From: Afipia massiliensis
GTDB lineage: Bacteria > Pseudomonadota > Alphaproteobacteria > Rhizobiales > Xanthobacteraceae
Direction of reading: 5' to 3'
Assembly (NCBI RefSeq): GCF_014203115.1
Contig: NZ_JACHIJ010000006.1
Coordinates: 248,001 to 312,000 of the forward strand
Length of the DNA: 64,000 bases
The translations under genes and the position numbers were made by a program. Shown here piece by piece: positions 41,198-48,849 of the stretch (the stretch's first letter is position 1; every line of letters begins with the position of its first letter). The notes under the pieces were generated by a model. That model made no database searches. It saw nothing but the letters and a program-made list of their open reading frames with translations, and had not been told where the DNA came from.

Positions 41198-42766
41198 ATG
41201 TCCGACATCGTGCTCTCGGCGTCAGTTCGCCAGAATTTGCTGTCGCTTCAGGCAACGGCGGATTTGCTGGCAACCACCCAGAACCGGCTTGCAACGGGCA
41301 AGAAGGTCAACTCGGCGCTCGACAATCCGACCAACTACTTCACAGCCGCCGGGCTCGATGCTCGCGCCAGTGACATCAACAACCTGCTCGACGGTATCGG
41401 CAACGGCGTGCAGGTCCTGCAGGCCGCCAACACCGGCATCACCTCGCTGCAGAAGCTGATCGACAGCGCGAAGTCGATCGCCAATCAGGCACTTCAGACC
41501 AATGTCGGCTACGCCAAATCAAGCCTGACGACAGGTCCGAACACCGGGGCGACGGGCGCCAACCTGCTCGGATTGCCGGATACCGCCGCTAGCGTGACTG
41601 GCATTGTCGTCGCCGGCGGCTTGACACCTGCCACCACGCTGGCCGCCGCCGGTTTTGCCAACGGCGACTCGTTCACGGTCAATGGCAAGACGATCTCGTT
41701 CGTCACCGGTGTGGGCGCCGACCCCGCGTCCACGACCGATCCGGTCACCGGCAACGTTTCGATCAGCCTGTCCAGCGCCACCGGCGGCACCGTGGCGACC
41801 ATCCTGAGCGCCATCAACAGCATCACGGGCGGCACGTCGAGCATCGCGGGCAATCAGCTGACCGTCAGCAACGCGGTGGCCGACACCGCCAACAGCATCA
41901 CCTTCGGCGGTACCAGCAGCGTGCTCGCCAAGCTCGGCCTCTCGACCGGCACCACGCCGCCGACCTATACGTTCTCCGGCCAGACACTGACCATTCCATC
42001 AACCGCGGGTGGACCGGCCACCAACATCGTCTTTGGTAACGGCGTCGGACAGGTCTCCACCATCAACCAGCTCAATGCCGCGCTGCTGCCGAACAACCTT
42101 CAGGCCAGCATCGATTCGACTGGTGCGATCACCATCACCACGTCCAACGATGCCGCATCCTCGACGATCGGCGCACTCGGCGGCACGGCGACGGCAGCGG
42201 GCGAGCTGTTTGCGGGCGTGATCGTGTCAGCCCCGGTTGCCGAAGCCAACTCGCAGGCCACGCGCGCGAGCCTGGTGTCGCAGTACAACAACATTATCAA
42301 CCAGATCAAAACGACATCGCAGGATGCGTCGTTCAACGGTGTGAACCTCCTGAACGGCGACCAGCTCAAGCTGGTGTTCAACGAAACCGGCAAGTCCACG
42401 CTGAACATCACCGGCGTCAATCTTGATCCCGCAGGCCTTGGTCTTGGCGCGTTGGCCTCCGGCACCGACTTCATCGACAACGTCGCGACCAACAAGGTGC
42501 TCGACGCGCTCAACTACGCGAGCAGCTTCCTGCGCTCGCAGGCGTCAACGCTGGGTTCGAACCTGTCGATCGTGCAGATCCGCCAGGACTTCTCGAAGAA
42601 CCTGATCAACGTGCTGCAGACCGGATCGACGAACCTGACCATCGCCGACTCCAACGAGGAAGCAGCCAACAGTCAGGCGCTGTCGACGCGCCAGTCGATC
42701 GCGGTGTCCGCGCTGGCGCTGGCCAACCAGTCGCAGCAGAGCGTGCTTCAGCTTCTCAGAACTTAA
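41198..42766 (+). CDS. fliC: Flagellin (copy 2)
   Basis: A 522-residue flagellin, paralogous to copy 1. D0/D1 ends are near-identical (LSASVRQNLLSLQATADLL, NSQALSTRQSIAVSALALA), while the outer domain has diverged strongly between about 120 and 350. GFANGDSFTVNGKTISF is retained. ATG 41198 is preferred: AAGGAAGG lies 9-16 nt upstream, and homologues begin MS-IVLS. Unlike copy 1, it has a double CtrA-type box upstream. It may be expressed at a different time. Confidence 0.96.
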   Translation: MSDIVLSASVRQNLLSLQATADLLATTQNRLATGKKVNSALDNPTNYFTAAGLDARASDINNLLDGIGNGVQVLQAANTGITSLQKLIDSAKSIANQALQTNVGYAKSSLTTGPNTGATGANLLGLPDTAASVTGIVVAGGLTPATTLAAAGFANGDSFTVNGKTISFVTGVGADPASTTDPVTGNVSISLSSATGGTVATILSAINSITGGTSSIAGNQLTVSNAVADTANSITFGGTSSVLAKLGLSTGTTPPTYTFSGQTLTIPSTAGGPATNIVFGNGVGQVSTINQLNAALLPNNLQASIDSTGAITITTSNDAASSTIGALGGTATAAGELFAGVIVSAPVAEANSQATRASLVSQYNNIINQIKTTSQDASFNGVNLLNGDQLKLVFNETGKSTLNITGVNLDPAGLGLGALASGTDFIDNVATNKVLDALNYASSFLRSQASTLGSNLSIVQIRQDFSKNLINVLQTGSTNLTIADSNEEAANSQALSTRQSIAVSALALANQSQQSVLQLLRT

Positions 42767-42791
42767 GAGAAGGCTAAGGATTAGAACAGGA

Positions 42792-42822
42792 AAGCGGCGA
42801 GGGGCACTTCGCCGCTTCTTTT
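42792..42822 (+). terminator. Rho-independent terminator of fliC copy 2
   Basis: Stem AAGCGGCGA / TCGCCGCTT (42792-42800, 42809-42817), then CTTTT. It lies 25 bp past the stop of the second flagellin. Confidence 0.85.
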
Positions 42823-42905
42823 GCGCCGTAAACTGCCGTTACTGCTCTTGAGCTGAACTGGCAAGCGTCAGCCTGACAGGAGCCACAGAGCAAGGGAGAC
42901 AGAAC

Positions 42906-43286
42906 GTGCCTCTCAGAGTCGAGCTCAAGCCGTTCGAGCGAATCGTGATCGGCCAGAGCGTCATCACCAATTCCGAGCACCGCGCGACATTCCTGATCGA
43001 CGGCGATACGCCGATCCTGCGCGAGAAGGACATTCTGACGGCCGAGACCGCGAACACGCCGGTCAAGCGAATCTATCTCTGCGTTCAGCAGATGTATCTC
43101 GAAGATGACATTCCGAAATATCAGGAACTCTATCTTGGCTTCGTGCGGGACATGCTCGAGGCGGTACCAAGTTCCCGCGAACACATTGAAGCCGCAAGTA
43201 ATCATATTTTAAACGGTGATCTTTACAAAGCTCTAAGAGAAATCAGGAAACTGATGAAGCGCGAAGAAGAACTCCTCTCGAGGTAA
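42906..43286 (+). CDS. flbT: Flagellin translation regulator FlbT (copy 2)
   Basis: A 126-residue FlbT-family protein: VELKPFERIVIGQSVITNSE, LIDGDTPILREKDILTAETA, CVQQMYLEDDIPKYQELYLG. It starts at GTG 42906 with AAGGGAGA upstream. It forms a short operon with flaF (3-nt gap), the arrangement known from other alphaproteobacteria, and is most likely the canonical copy. It differs from copy 1 at many positions, so it is not a recent duplicate. Confidence 0.93.
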   Translation: MPLRVELKPFERIVIGQSVITNSEHRATFLIDGDTPILREKDILTAETANTPVKRIYLCVQQMYLEDDIPKYQELYLGFVRDMLEAVPSSREHIEAASNHILNGDLYKALREIRKLMKREEELLSR

Positions 43287-43289
43287 TAC

Positions 43290-43649
43290 ATGTCTCACGC
43301 TGCCTATGCTCGGACCGCTCAAACCACGGCATCTCCACGGGAGATCGAGGCGCAGGCTCTGCTGAAGGCAGCGAACAAGTTACAGGACATCGTGAACAAT
43401 CTCGGCCGCACCGACGACGAGTTCGCCGCGGCGCTGCTGTTCAATCGCAAGCTTTGGGCAATCCTGCTGAGCGCCGTCACCAGCGACGACAATCAGCAGA
43501 CCATCGAGGTTCGTCAGAACATTGCCAACATCGGTACCTTCGTCCTGACGCAAACCGCGGAACTGCAGCTCAATCCGCAGCGCGAGAAACTCCAGCCGCT
43601 GATCGATATCAACTGCAACCTGGCGGCTGGATTATCCGGCCGGGCATAA
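43290..43649 (+). CDS. flaF: Flagellar assembly regulator FlaF
   Basis: A 119-residue FlaF-family protein: SPREIEAQALLKAANKLQD, FNRKLWAILLSAVTSD, LPQEIRQNIANIGTFV-like VRQNIANIGTFVLTQT. FlaF is a chaperone-like factor for flagellin production and secretion that acts antagonistically or together with FlbT. It is the second gene of the flbT-flaF unit. Confidence 0.93.
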   Translation: MSHAAYARTAQTTASPREIEAQALLKAANKLQDIVNNLGRTDDEFAAALLFNRKLWAILLSAVTSDDNQQTIEVRQNIANIGTFVLTQTAELQLNPQREKLQPLIDINCNLAAGLSGRA

Positions 43650-43664
43650 CGAGCGGATTGCGCT

Positions 43665-44024
43665 GTGGCTGACCTCCTTGGCATCATATCGGCGAACTAC
43701 GTGGCGGTTGGCGCGAACGTCAACTACTCGAAAGGCCCTTATGTGCCTGTCGATGCCGCAAGCTACGAAGGCAACTGGACTGGCAAGTACGCCAACAACG
43801 AGTCCTTCAGCATCCAGGTGTCCGACGTCATCGGATTCCGCGCCAAGGTCAGATACCAGAGCGGCGCCACGACGAAGTATCAGGAGGTTCTGATCCGCGA
43901 CAACTCCTTCCGGATCGGGGACTCGAAGTTCATGCTGACGAAGCAGGGCACGGCGCAGATCAAGACGGTGATGACCAACAACGGCACCCAGTCACTCGAG
44001 ACGGCCTACGCCAAGCAGAGCTGA
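43665..44024 (+). CDS. Unknown protein co-located with flaF
   Basis: A 119-residue protein starting at GTG 43665, 15 nt after flaF, with GAGCGGA upstream. It is therefore probably co-transcribed with flbT and flaF. It is compact and beta-rich (GNWTGKYANNESFSIQVSDV, GFRAKVRYQSGATTKYQEVL) and has no signal peptide, cysteines or transmembrane segment. The N-terminal dozen residues are hydrophobic (LLGIISANYVAVGA) and resemble the start of flagellar axial proteins only weakly. I do not recognise a family. Position suggests a flagellar role, for example a flagellin-binding or modification factor; this is inference. Confidence 0.7.
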   Translation: MADLLGIISANYVAVGANVNYSKGPYVPVDAASYEGNWTGKYANNESFSIQVSDVIGFRAKVRYQSGATTKYQEVLIRDNSFRIGDSKFMLTKQGTAQIKTVMTNNGTQSLETAYAKQS

Positions 44025-44053
44025 TCCTTACGGTCGCGGCCTCGGACAGAATC

Positions 44054-44416
44054 TCAAACTCTCAGATCGGTATTCCGGCGCATGTTGTCCTCGCGGGCGA
44101 TGTCCATCGCTCGCAGATAGGCGCGTGCGCGCAGCCGCGCTTCGTCCGGATACTGGCGGACCACCAGGCTGGTCGCGCTGTCGACGGTTCGATAGACGAT
44201 TTCAGCCGCGGCGCGATCGATCACCACCTGCTTTGAGAGCCGATCGGTCTCGGCCTGGGGATTGTTGCGCACGTGCAGGGGCGCGTCCGGCGCTGTGACG
44301 GCCTTGTCAGGCGGAAGCTGCGTCGGGACAGCCGTCTTCGCTGCGTTGAACGCAGGATCGACGTATGTTGCGATAACCGATGCCCCCACCGGTTTGATGT
44401 TGAAGTCCGTACTCAT
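44054..44416 (-). CDS. FlaG-like small flagellar protein
   Basis: A 120-residue protein. The C-terminal half contains IVYRTVDSATSLVVRQYPDE, which follows the FlaG pattern (V-R-V-I-D-x-x-T-G-E-V-I-R-Q-I-P). A longer helical end than usual follows (RLRARAYLRAMDIAREDNMR). The N-terminal half is Pro/Ala-rich and probably disordered. FlaG affects filament length in other bacteria. It is convergent with the flaF operon. The assignment is tentative. Confidence 0.55.
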   Translation of the reverse strand: MSTDFNIKPVGASVIATYVDPAFNAAKTAVPTQLPPDKAVTAPDAPLHVRNNPQAETDRLSKQVVIDRAAAEIVYRTVDSATSLVVRQYPDEARLRARAYLRAMDIAREDNMRRNTDLRV

Positions 44417-44616
44417 GGCAGCCTCTGGCTTTCCCTTGAGTCAAACCCCAACCCTCCGGTTCCGAACATGACGGAACTCTCTGAAGCCAATCCTTATGTT
44501 GCTGCGGTGATTTAAATCAAAACGTCTGCGTTTCGCGCTGCCATATGCGCAATGCAAACACGACGCGGCCCATGGCGGTGCGATGAGCTGCGTCGCGGTC
44601 GATCAGGAGAAGGAGC

Positions 44617-45108
44617 TTACAGCGAACGGCTGACGGTCAGCGGGGTGACGTGACGCGGTCCCGGCATCGCGCGTTGTCCAGCGGCTGTATAACCGTTCGG
44701 AAGACTTTTCCGCTGCATTTCGCCGTTGACGCCGCGGATGATTCCCTCGGAGACGGCGTGCGCCGTCGCGAGCACCGTGAGATTGACCTGAAGCATGGCA
44801 CGGAAGGTGTCGTGATGACGGTGCAGCGCGGTCAGCAGTTCAAGCGTGGACTGCTTGAGGTAATCGCGGCTGTGCGTCAGTTTCGAGATCGCATCGACAT
44901 ACTGCCGCGACATCTCGCCTTTCTCGGCATCGAGCGCCATTGCTTCGCGGACATTGCCGGCGCGGACCAGCTCGGTCTCGCGTTCCACGATCCCGAGCAG
45001 CGTGCTCATGATCTTCATCAGCCCTTCGGCGAGCTGGCGGGCTTCGACCGGTGTCGATGCCGGGTCGAGAGATGCGGGCGCTCTGGAGTTTTGCTGTTGA
45101 GGGGTCAT
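44617..45108 (-). CDS. FlgN-like export chaperone
   Basis: A 163-residue helical protein that follows flgI-flgJ on the same strand, 19 bp after flgJ. The central long helical pair (RQLAEGLMKIMSTLLGIVER, ETELVRAGNVREAMALDAEK, KTLTHSRDYLKQSTLELLTA-like) matches the FlgN family pattern of hook-junction chaperones. In this role it would bring FlgK and FlgL to the export gate. ATG 45108 has GGGACACC upstream; the longer reading overlaps flgJ. Confidence 0.7.
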   Translation of the reverse strand: MTPQQQNSRAPASLDPASTPVEARQLAEGLMKIMSTLLGIVERETELVRAGNVREAMALDAEKGEMSRQYVDAISKLTHSRDYLKQSTLELLTALHRHHDTFRAMLQVNLTVLATAHAVSEGIIRGVNGEMQRKSLPNGYTAAGQRAMPGPRHVTPLTVSRSL

Positions 45109-45127
45109 GAGGTGTCCCTTCCGGCGC

Positions 45128-45469
45128 TTACGCCGCGCGATTGGCCTGTTGAAGGATGAGGGTGCGGTAAACGTCGCTGGAGATTCCAACGCCGCCGGAC
45201 TGCGCGAACGACTTCGAATACTGCTCGGTCATCATCGAGCGCCAGATGCCGGTGCCCGGCGTGTTGCCGTAGGGACCGTCGCCTTTGATGCCGCTCATCA
45301 TCTGCGTAAACATCGAGTTGAGGAACACCGCCTCGAAATCCTGCGCCTGGCCTTTAGCTTTGGCCTGCGCCTGCGGCGAGACTTTCGTCAGCGCGTCCTG
45401 CAGCAGAAGATCGGGACGTCCACCGGTGAAGGTCGTCGGAGCCCGTGTCGTGGTCGGGGTGATGCTCAT
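45128..45469 (-). CDS. flgJ: Rod-binding protein, FlgJ N-terminal type
   Basis: A 113-residue protein equal to the rod-binding half of FlgJ, without the muramidase half. The key block is AQDFEAVFLNSMFTQMMSGIKGDGPYG, and WRSMMTEQYSKSFAQSGGVG follows. It probably caps the growing rod, with a separate enzyme opening the peptidoglycan. Its ATG overlaps the flgI stop by one base (TGATG), which implies translational coupling. A 557-codon open frame containing it runs upstream in another frame of flgI and is not real. Confidence 0.88.
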   Translation of the reverse strand: MSITPTTTRAPTTFTGGRPDLLLQDALTKVSPQAQAKAKGQAQDFEAVFLNSMFTQMMSGIKGDGPYGNTPGTGIWRSMMTEQYSKSFAQSGGVGISSDVYRTLILQQANRAA

Positions 45470-46590
45470 CACATCACCTCGATGTCGGCCTGGATCGCGC
45501 CGGACGCCTTGATGGCCTGCAGGATGCCGATCAGGTCGCGCGGACCGATGCCGAGTCCGTTGAGACCATCGACGAGTTGCTGCAGCGAGACGCCATCCTT
45601 GACGACAGCGAGTTTCCTGCCGTCTTCCTGCACGCCGACGCGTGTGTTCGGTGTGACCACAGTGCGGCCCCGCGAAAACGGCGCGGGCTGGCTGACCTGT
45701 GGGCTTTCCGAAATCGTGACCGTGAGGTTGCCTTGCGCCACCGCGACGGTGGCGACGCGCACGTCGCGGCCCATCACGATGATGCCGGAGCGTTCGTCGA
45801 TGATGATCTTGGCGCCGAGATCCGGCTCGACCTGCAACTGCTCGATCTCGGTCAGCAGCGCGACTACGTTGCCCTTGAACTCGGCCGGAATGCTGAGCTG
45901 CACGGTGGAGGGATCGACCGGCTCGGCGGTCTTGGTGCCGAGGTAGTCGTTGACGGCGGCGGCGATGCGCTTGGCGGTGGTGAAGTCGCCGTTGCGCAGG
46001 GCAAGGCGGACATTCGGCAGGCGGTTCAGCGCGAACTCGATTTCGCGTTCGATGATCGCGCCGTTGGCGATGCGGCCGACGGTCGGGACGCCCTTGGTGA
46101 CGCTGGCGGCGGCGCCTTCGGCCGAAAAACCGCCGATTGCCAGCGAGCCCTGCGCGACCGAATAGACGTTGCCGTCCGCGCCGAGCAGGGGCGTGACGAG
46201 GAGGGTGCCGCCCTGAAGACTCTTGGCGTCGCCAAGCGCCGACACGGTAACGTCCATGCGGGTGCCCTGGGTGCCGAACGGGGGAAGGTTGCCTGTCACC
46301 ATGACGGCGGCGACGTTGCCGGTGCGGATGGTGGAGCCGCGGATGTTGACGCCCATGCGCTCGAGCATCGCTTGCAGCGACTGCTTGGTGAAGGGGATGT
46401 TGTTGAGGGTATCGCCGGTGCCGTTGAGGCCGACCACGAGACCGTAGCCGATCAACTGGTTCTGGCGCACGCCTTCGATGTTCGCGAGATCCTTGATCCG
46501 CGACGTCGCATGAGCCGGCGCACCCGAGGCGCCGATAACGGCGGTCAGCAGGGCGATGGCCATGCAGGCTGCCTGAGAAATCCGAAACAT
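45469..46590 (-). CDS. flgI: Flagellar P-ring protein FlgI
   Basis: A 373-residue periplasmic ring subunit. The signal peptide ends around AHA (residue 25). The FlgI signatures are RIKDLANIEGVRQNQLIGYG, LVVGLNGTGD and the closing GIGPRDLIGILQAIKASGAI. ATG 46590 has GGAGCAGAGG immediately upstream; the 5' extension of the frame is not needed. It is first gene of the flgI-flgJ-FlgN-like operon behind a sigma-54 promoter at 46660-46676. Length fits the family. Confidence 0.95.
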   Translation of the reverse strand: MFRISQAACMAIALLTAVIGASGAPAHATSRIKDLANIEGVRQNQLIGYGLVVGLNGTGDTLNNIPFTKQSLQAMLERMGVNIRGSTIRTGNVAAVMVTGNLPPFGTQGTRMDVTVSALGDAKSLQGGTLLVTPLLGADGNVYSVAQGSLAIGGFSAEGAAASVTKGVPTVGRIANGAIIEREIEFALNRLPNVRLALRNGDFTTAKRIAAAVNDYLGTKTAEPVDPSTVQLSIPAEFKGNVVALLTEIEQLQVEPDLGAKIIIDERSGIIVMGRDVRVATVAVAQGNLTVTISESPQVSQPAPFSRGRTVVTPNTRVGVQEDGRKLAVVKDGVSLQQLVDGLNGLGIGPRDLIGILQAIKASGAIQADIEVM

Positions 46591-46659
46591 CCTCTGCTCC
46601 CCGCTGAGGTCTTTGCGGACTGTTCCGTGCTCCCCACGGGACTGGTCCATCATTAACTA

Positions 46660-46676
46660 TGCGAGGGCCGTGCCAG
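46660..46676 (-). promoter_or_regulatory. sigma-54 promoter of the flgI-flgJ operon
   Basis: On the minus strand: CTGGCACGGCCCTCGCA, GG-N10-GC exact, with TGGCACG at -24 and TCGCA at -12. Transcription would start near 46648, about 58 nt before the flgI ATG. Confidence 0.85.
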
Positions 46677-46768
46677 AGCGGGAAAGAAGGCAAGCATCTG
46701 TATTTATTATGAAATTTTATGGAGAGGGAGGCTGGGGCAGTTCCGCCCGCGCGCCGAACTTGCCGTAT

Positions 46769-46785
46769 CCGGCATAAATTGCCGG
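46769..46785. promoter_or_regulatory. FlbD (ftr)-like palindrome CCGGCA-N5-TGCCGG
   Basis: Perfect 6-bp arms around TAAAT, about 95 bp upstream of the flgI sigma-54 -24 element. An overlapping TTGCCG...CGGCA lies at 46760-46774. The position suits an enhancer-binding protein such as FlbD. Identity of the binder is inference. Confidence 0.45.
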
Positions 46786-46800
46786 GCTGTTTACCTCTCA

Positions 46801-46808
46801 TTAACCAT
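46801..46808 (+). promoter_or_regulatory. CtrA-type half site TTAACCAT before fliX
   Basis: The 8-mer lies 73 bp before the fliX ATG, in the usual window for a class II flagellar promoter. A second single TTAA lies at 46653. Confidence 0.5.
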
Positions 46809-46880
46809 AAACCGCCACTTTGGGCCGTGGACCAATCAGGGCGTCACGCCAGCGGTCCCAATCCGTTGCGAGATAGCACG

Positions 46881-47300
46881 ATGCGAATTTATGGACCGAA
46901 TGGAGCCAATCTGGCGTCGCCGGCGGCAAACGCGCGGCGCTCAAGCTCGACGGCCTTTTCCCTTGGCGATATCGGCACGCCGGCGGAGACCCGCTCTGCT
47001 GCAGCGCCGCGCGCCACCAGCGGAATCGATGCGCTGCTGGCGATGCAGGGTGTCGAAGACTCTACGGAACGCCGCCGGCGCTCGGTTGCCCGCGGCCGGA
47101 CCGCGCTGGATGTGCTCGACGACCTCAAGATCGGGCTGCTGGCCGGGGCGTTCGACTCAACGACAGTCGCCCGCCTGCGCACCGCCGCAGCAGAGCTGAA
47201 AACCACCTCCGGCGATCCGGGACTCGACCAGGTACTGTCCGAAATCGAGCTGCGGGTGGAAGTCGAACTTGCCAAGGCGGGTCAGTCCGCCGGCGGCTAA
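46881..47300 (+). CDS. fliX: Flagellar assembly regulator FliX
   Basis: A 139-residue protein of the length typical for FliX. Conserved blocks are MRIYGPNGANLASPAANARR, GIDALLAMQGVEDSTERRRR and GLDQVLSEIELRVEVELAK. In Caulobacter FliX couples early basal-body assembly to activation of the sigma-54 activator FlbD. ATG 46881 is preferred; the frame extends upstream without support. It is divergent from the flgI operon, with an FlbD-like palindrome and a CtrA-type half site between them. Confidence 0.92.
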   Translation: MRIYGPNGANLASPAANARRSSSTAFSLGDIGTPAETRSAAAPRATSGIDALLAMQGVEDSTERRRRSVARGRTALDVLDDLKIGLLAGAFDSTTVARLRTAAAELKTTSGDPGLDQVLSEIELRVEVELAKAGQSAGG

Positions 47301-47474
47301 CGGCGCCTTTGGCCCGGAAAGGCCGGGCAGGGTTCCCTGTGGAAGGCCCCTGTTACCGGGGATTCCCGGGTTTTCCGGCCCACAGGCGATATTGTCTGTC
47401 ACAAGCCGCCGCTATATAAGCTGCGGCGCGAACGGGCATATTCCGTCCGCCTTGTACGTCGACATGGACCGCAC

Positions 47475-47885
47475 TTGGAAAAGTTGAAGAACTACAGGCC
47501 CTCTGAAAAAGAGCCTTTCATGAACGAGCGTCAGCGGGAGTATTTCCGCCGGAAACTGCTCGACTGGAAGGAGGAGATTCTCCGGGAATCGAAGACCACG
47601 CTTCAGCAGCTTCAGGAAGAAAACGTCAATCATCCTGATCTTGCCGACCGCGCTTCATCAGAGACCGATCGCGCCATTGAACTTCGTGCGCGCGACCGTC
47701 AACGCAAGCTCATTTCCAAGATCGATGCCGCCCTGCAGCGCATCGAAGAAAATACCTACGGGTATTGCGAAGAAACCGGCGAGCCGATCTCGCTGAAGCG
47801 GCTGGAAGCGCGCCCCATCGCGACGCTCTCGGTCGAGGCGCAGGAGCGGCACGAAAAGCGCGAAAAGGTCTATCGCGACGAATAG
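47475..47885 (+). CDS. dksA: DksA-family RNA polymerase-binding regulator with degenerate zinc site
   Basis: A 136-residue DksA homologue with the coiled-coil tip acidic residues in HPDLADRASSETDRAIELRA. It retains only one of the four zinc-finger cysteines: C98, with T101, S119 and A122 at the other three positions. Such cysteine-poor DksA variants function without zinc in Pseudomonas (DksA2). The start is TTG 47475; ATG 47520 would remove the KNYRPSEKEPF segment that I associate with the family. It probably tunes rRNA and amino-acid promoters with ppGpp. It is followed by a strong terminator. Confidence 0.87.
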   Translation: MEKLKNYRPSEKEPFMNERQREYFRRKLLDWKEEILRESKTTLQQLQEENVNHPDLADRASSETDRAIELRARDRQRKLISKIDAALQRIEENTYGYCEETGEPISLKRLEARPIATLSVEAQERHEKREKVYRDE

Positions 47886-47919
47886 CGGGCGTCGCCGCTA
47901 CCTTCGCGACAATTGTATC

Positions 47920-47953
47920 AAGCCCGGTGGTCCGAAAGACCATCGGGCTTTTT
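47920..47953 (+). terminator. Rho-independent terminator of dksA
   Basis: Thirteen-bp stem AAGCCCGGTGGTC / GACCATCGGGCTT (one G-T pair) with loop CGAAA, followed by TTT. Confidence 0.9.
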
Positions 47954-48017
47954 CATGCCGCTCCGGAACATGCGCGCTGGTCGCGAATTAGCGACAACAA
48001 AACAGACGGAGGAAATC

Positions 48018-48218
48018 GTGAGGATGTTTTTGATCGCAGCGGTATCGCTCGCCATAACTTCGCTCATGGCAACAACCGCCGATGCGCGGGGTTACCGGTA
48101 TTGCCTGAAGAGTTCGCCCGGTCCGGGTGACTGCAAGTACAGCAGCTATCGGCAATGTAAAGCGGCGGCGTCAGGGCTTAACGCGACCTGTGTCCGCAAT
48201 TACGGCCCGCGACGCTAA
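48018..48218 (+). CDS. Small secreted protein, DUF3551-like
   Basis: A 66-residue exported protein. A signal peptide (MFLIAAVSLAITSLMATTADA) is followed by a 40-residue mature part with four cysteines: YCLKSSPGPGDCKYSSYRQC and ATCVRN. This pattern (C-x8-C-x7-C-x9-C) matches the DUF3551 family of small periplasmic proteins abundant in Bradyrhizobium relatives. Function is unknown. GTG 48018 is chosen because GGAGG ends 5 nt upstream; ATG 48024 is the alternative. Confidence 0.75.
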   Translation: MRMFLIAAVSLAITSLMATTADARGYRYCLKSSPGPGDCKYSSYRQCKAAASGLNATCVRNYGPRR

Positions 48219-48278
48219 GCGCTGTTGAATGATCTGAGGTGGGCCCGAGTTCTTATTGCGCGCTCATGCGGCGCGCAT

Positions 48279-48509
48279 TCAGCTAGGCTGCTTGTTGATG
48301 TTCGCCTTGTCCGCGCTTGCCTTGTCGGATTTCGATGCGCCAAGTTCCTTGCGAACTGCGGCGGCGGAGTTGCCGACCTTGTCGATGAGTTTCTGCAACT
48401 CTTCCCTCGTGACGCCGAGGTGCTTGGTCCAGTAACGGACCTCATCGTCCGCGTTCATCGCGATATGACAACGATCCTGTTGGCCTTTCACCGCAAGGCG
48501 ATCCGTCAT
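48279..48509 (-). CDS. DUF3606 domain protein
   Basis: A 76-residue cytoplasmic protein. Its core, NADDEVRYWTKHLGVTREEL then QKLIDKVGNSAAAVRKEL, is the DUF3606 signature. A charged C-terminal tail (SKSDKASADKANINKQPS) follows. The family is small and common in Rhizobiales stress regulons, but its function is unknown. No EcfG promoter was found upstream. Confidence 0.85.
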   Translation of the reverse strand: MTDRLAVKGQQDRCHIAMNADDEVRYWTKHLGVTREELQKLIDKVGNSAAAVRKELGASKSDKASADKANINKQPS

Positions 48510-48588
48510 TCCGGCCTCCCGCGATAACTCTCTTGAAGGTCTGCGATCGGTGAAATGACCCCGTCAGGGGCCACTTCATCCGGTTTGA

Positions 48589-48849
48589 TCAGCGATGGTG
48601 ATGATGGTGACCGTGGCCGCGCTTGATAACGATCACCTTTTTACCGTGACGATGTCCGTGATGGCGATGCCCGTAATGACGATGCATATGGGCGCGAGCG
48701 CCGCGATACTCTCCGTGATGATGAGAATGATGACCGCGATGCACTCCACGTTCGCCGGTCTGGATAACGACGCTCTGTGCGCTGGCCATCGACGGAACCG
48801 CAATCGCAAGTGCAGCGGCGGCCGCAATAACAAAACCAAACTTCCTCAT
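48589..48849 (-). CDS. Histidine-rich small secreted protein
   Basis: An 86-residue protein. The signal peptide ends at SMASAQ (residues 1-25). The mature part is a His/Gly/Arg-rich region with 22 or more histidines (HHSHHHGEYRGARAHMHRHY, HRHHGHRHGKK, HGHHHHHR). It probably binds Ni, Zn, Cu or other metals in the periplasm; the metal cannot be deduced. ATG 48849 has AAAGGAGAG upstream. A near-consensus EcfG promoter (GGAAC-N16-TGTT, complement of 48880-48904) lies just before it. Confidence 0.75.
   Translation of the reverse strand: MRKFGFVIAAAAALAIAVPSMASAQSVVIQTGERGVHRGHHSHHHGEYRGARAHMHRHYGHRHHGHRHGKKVIVIKRGHGHHHHHR

Noticed and set aside
45128-46801. 557-codon minus-strand open frame ending in FlgJ
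   Set aside because: Only the last 113 codons (45128-45469) encode FlgJ. The rest overlaps flgI in another frame with Arg/His-rich nonsense.
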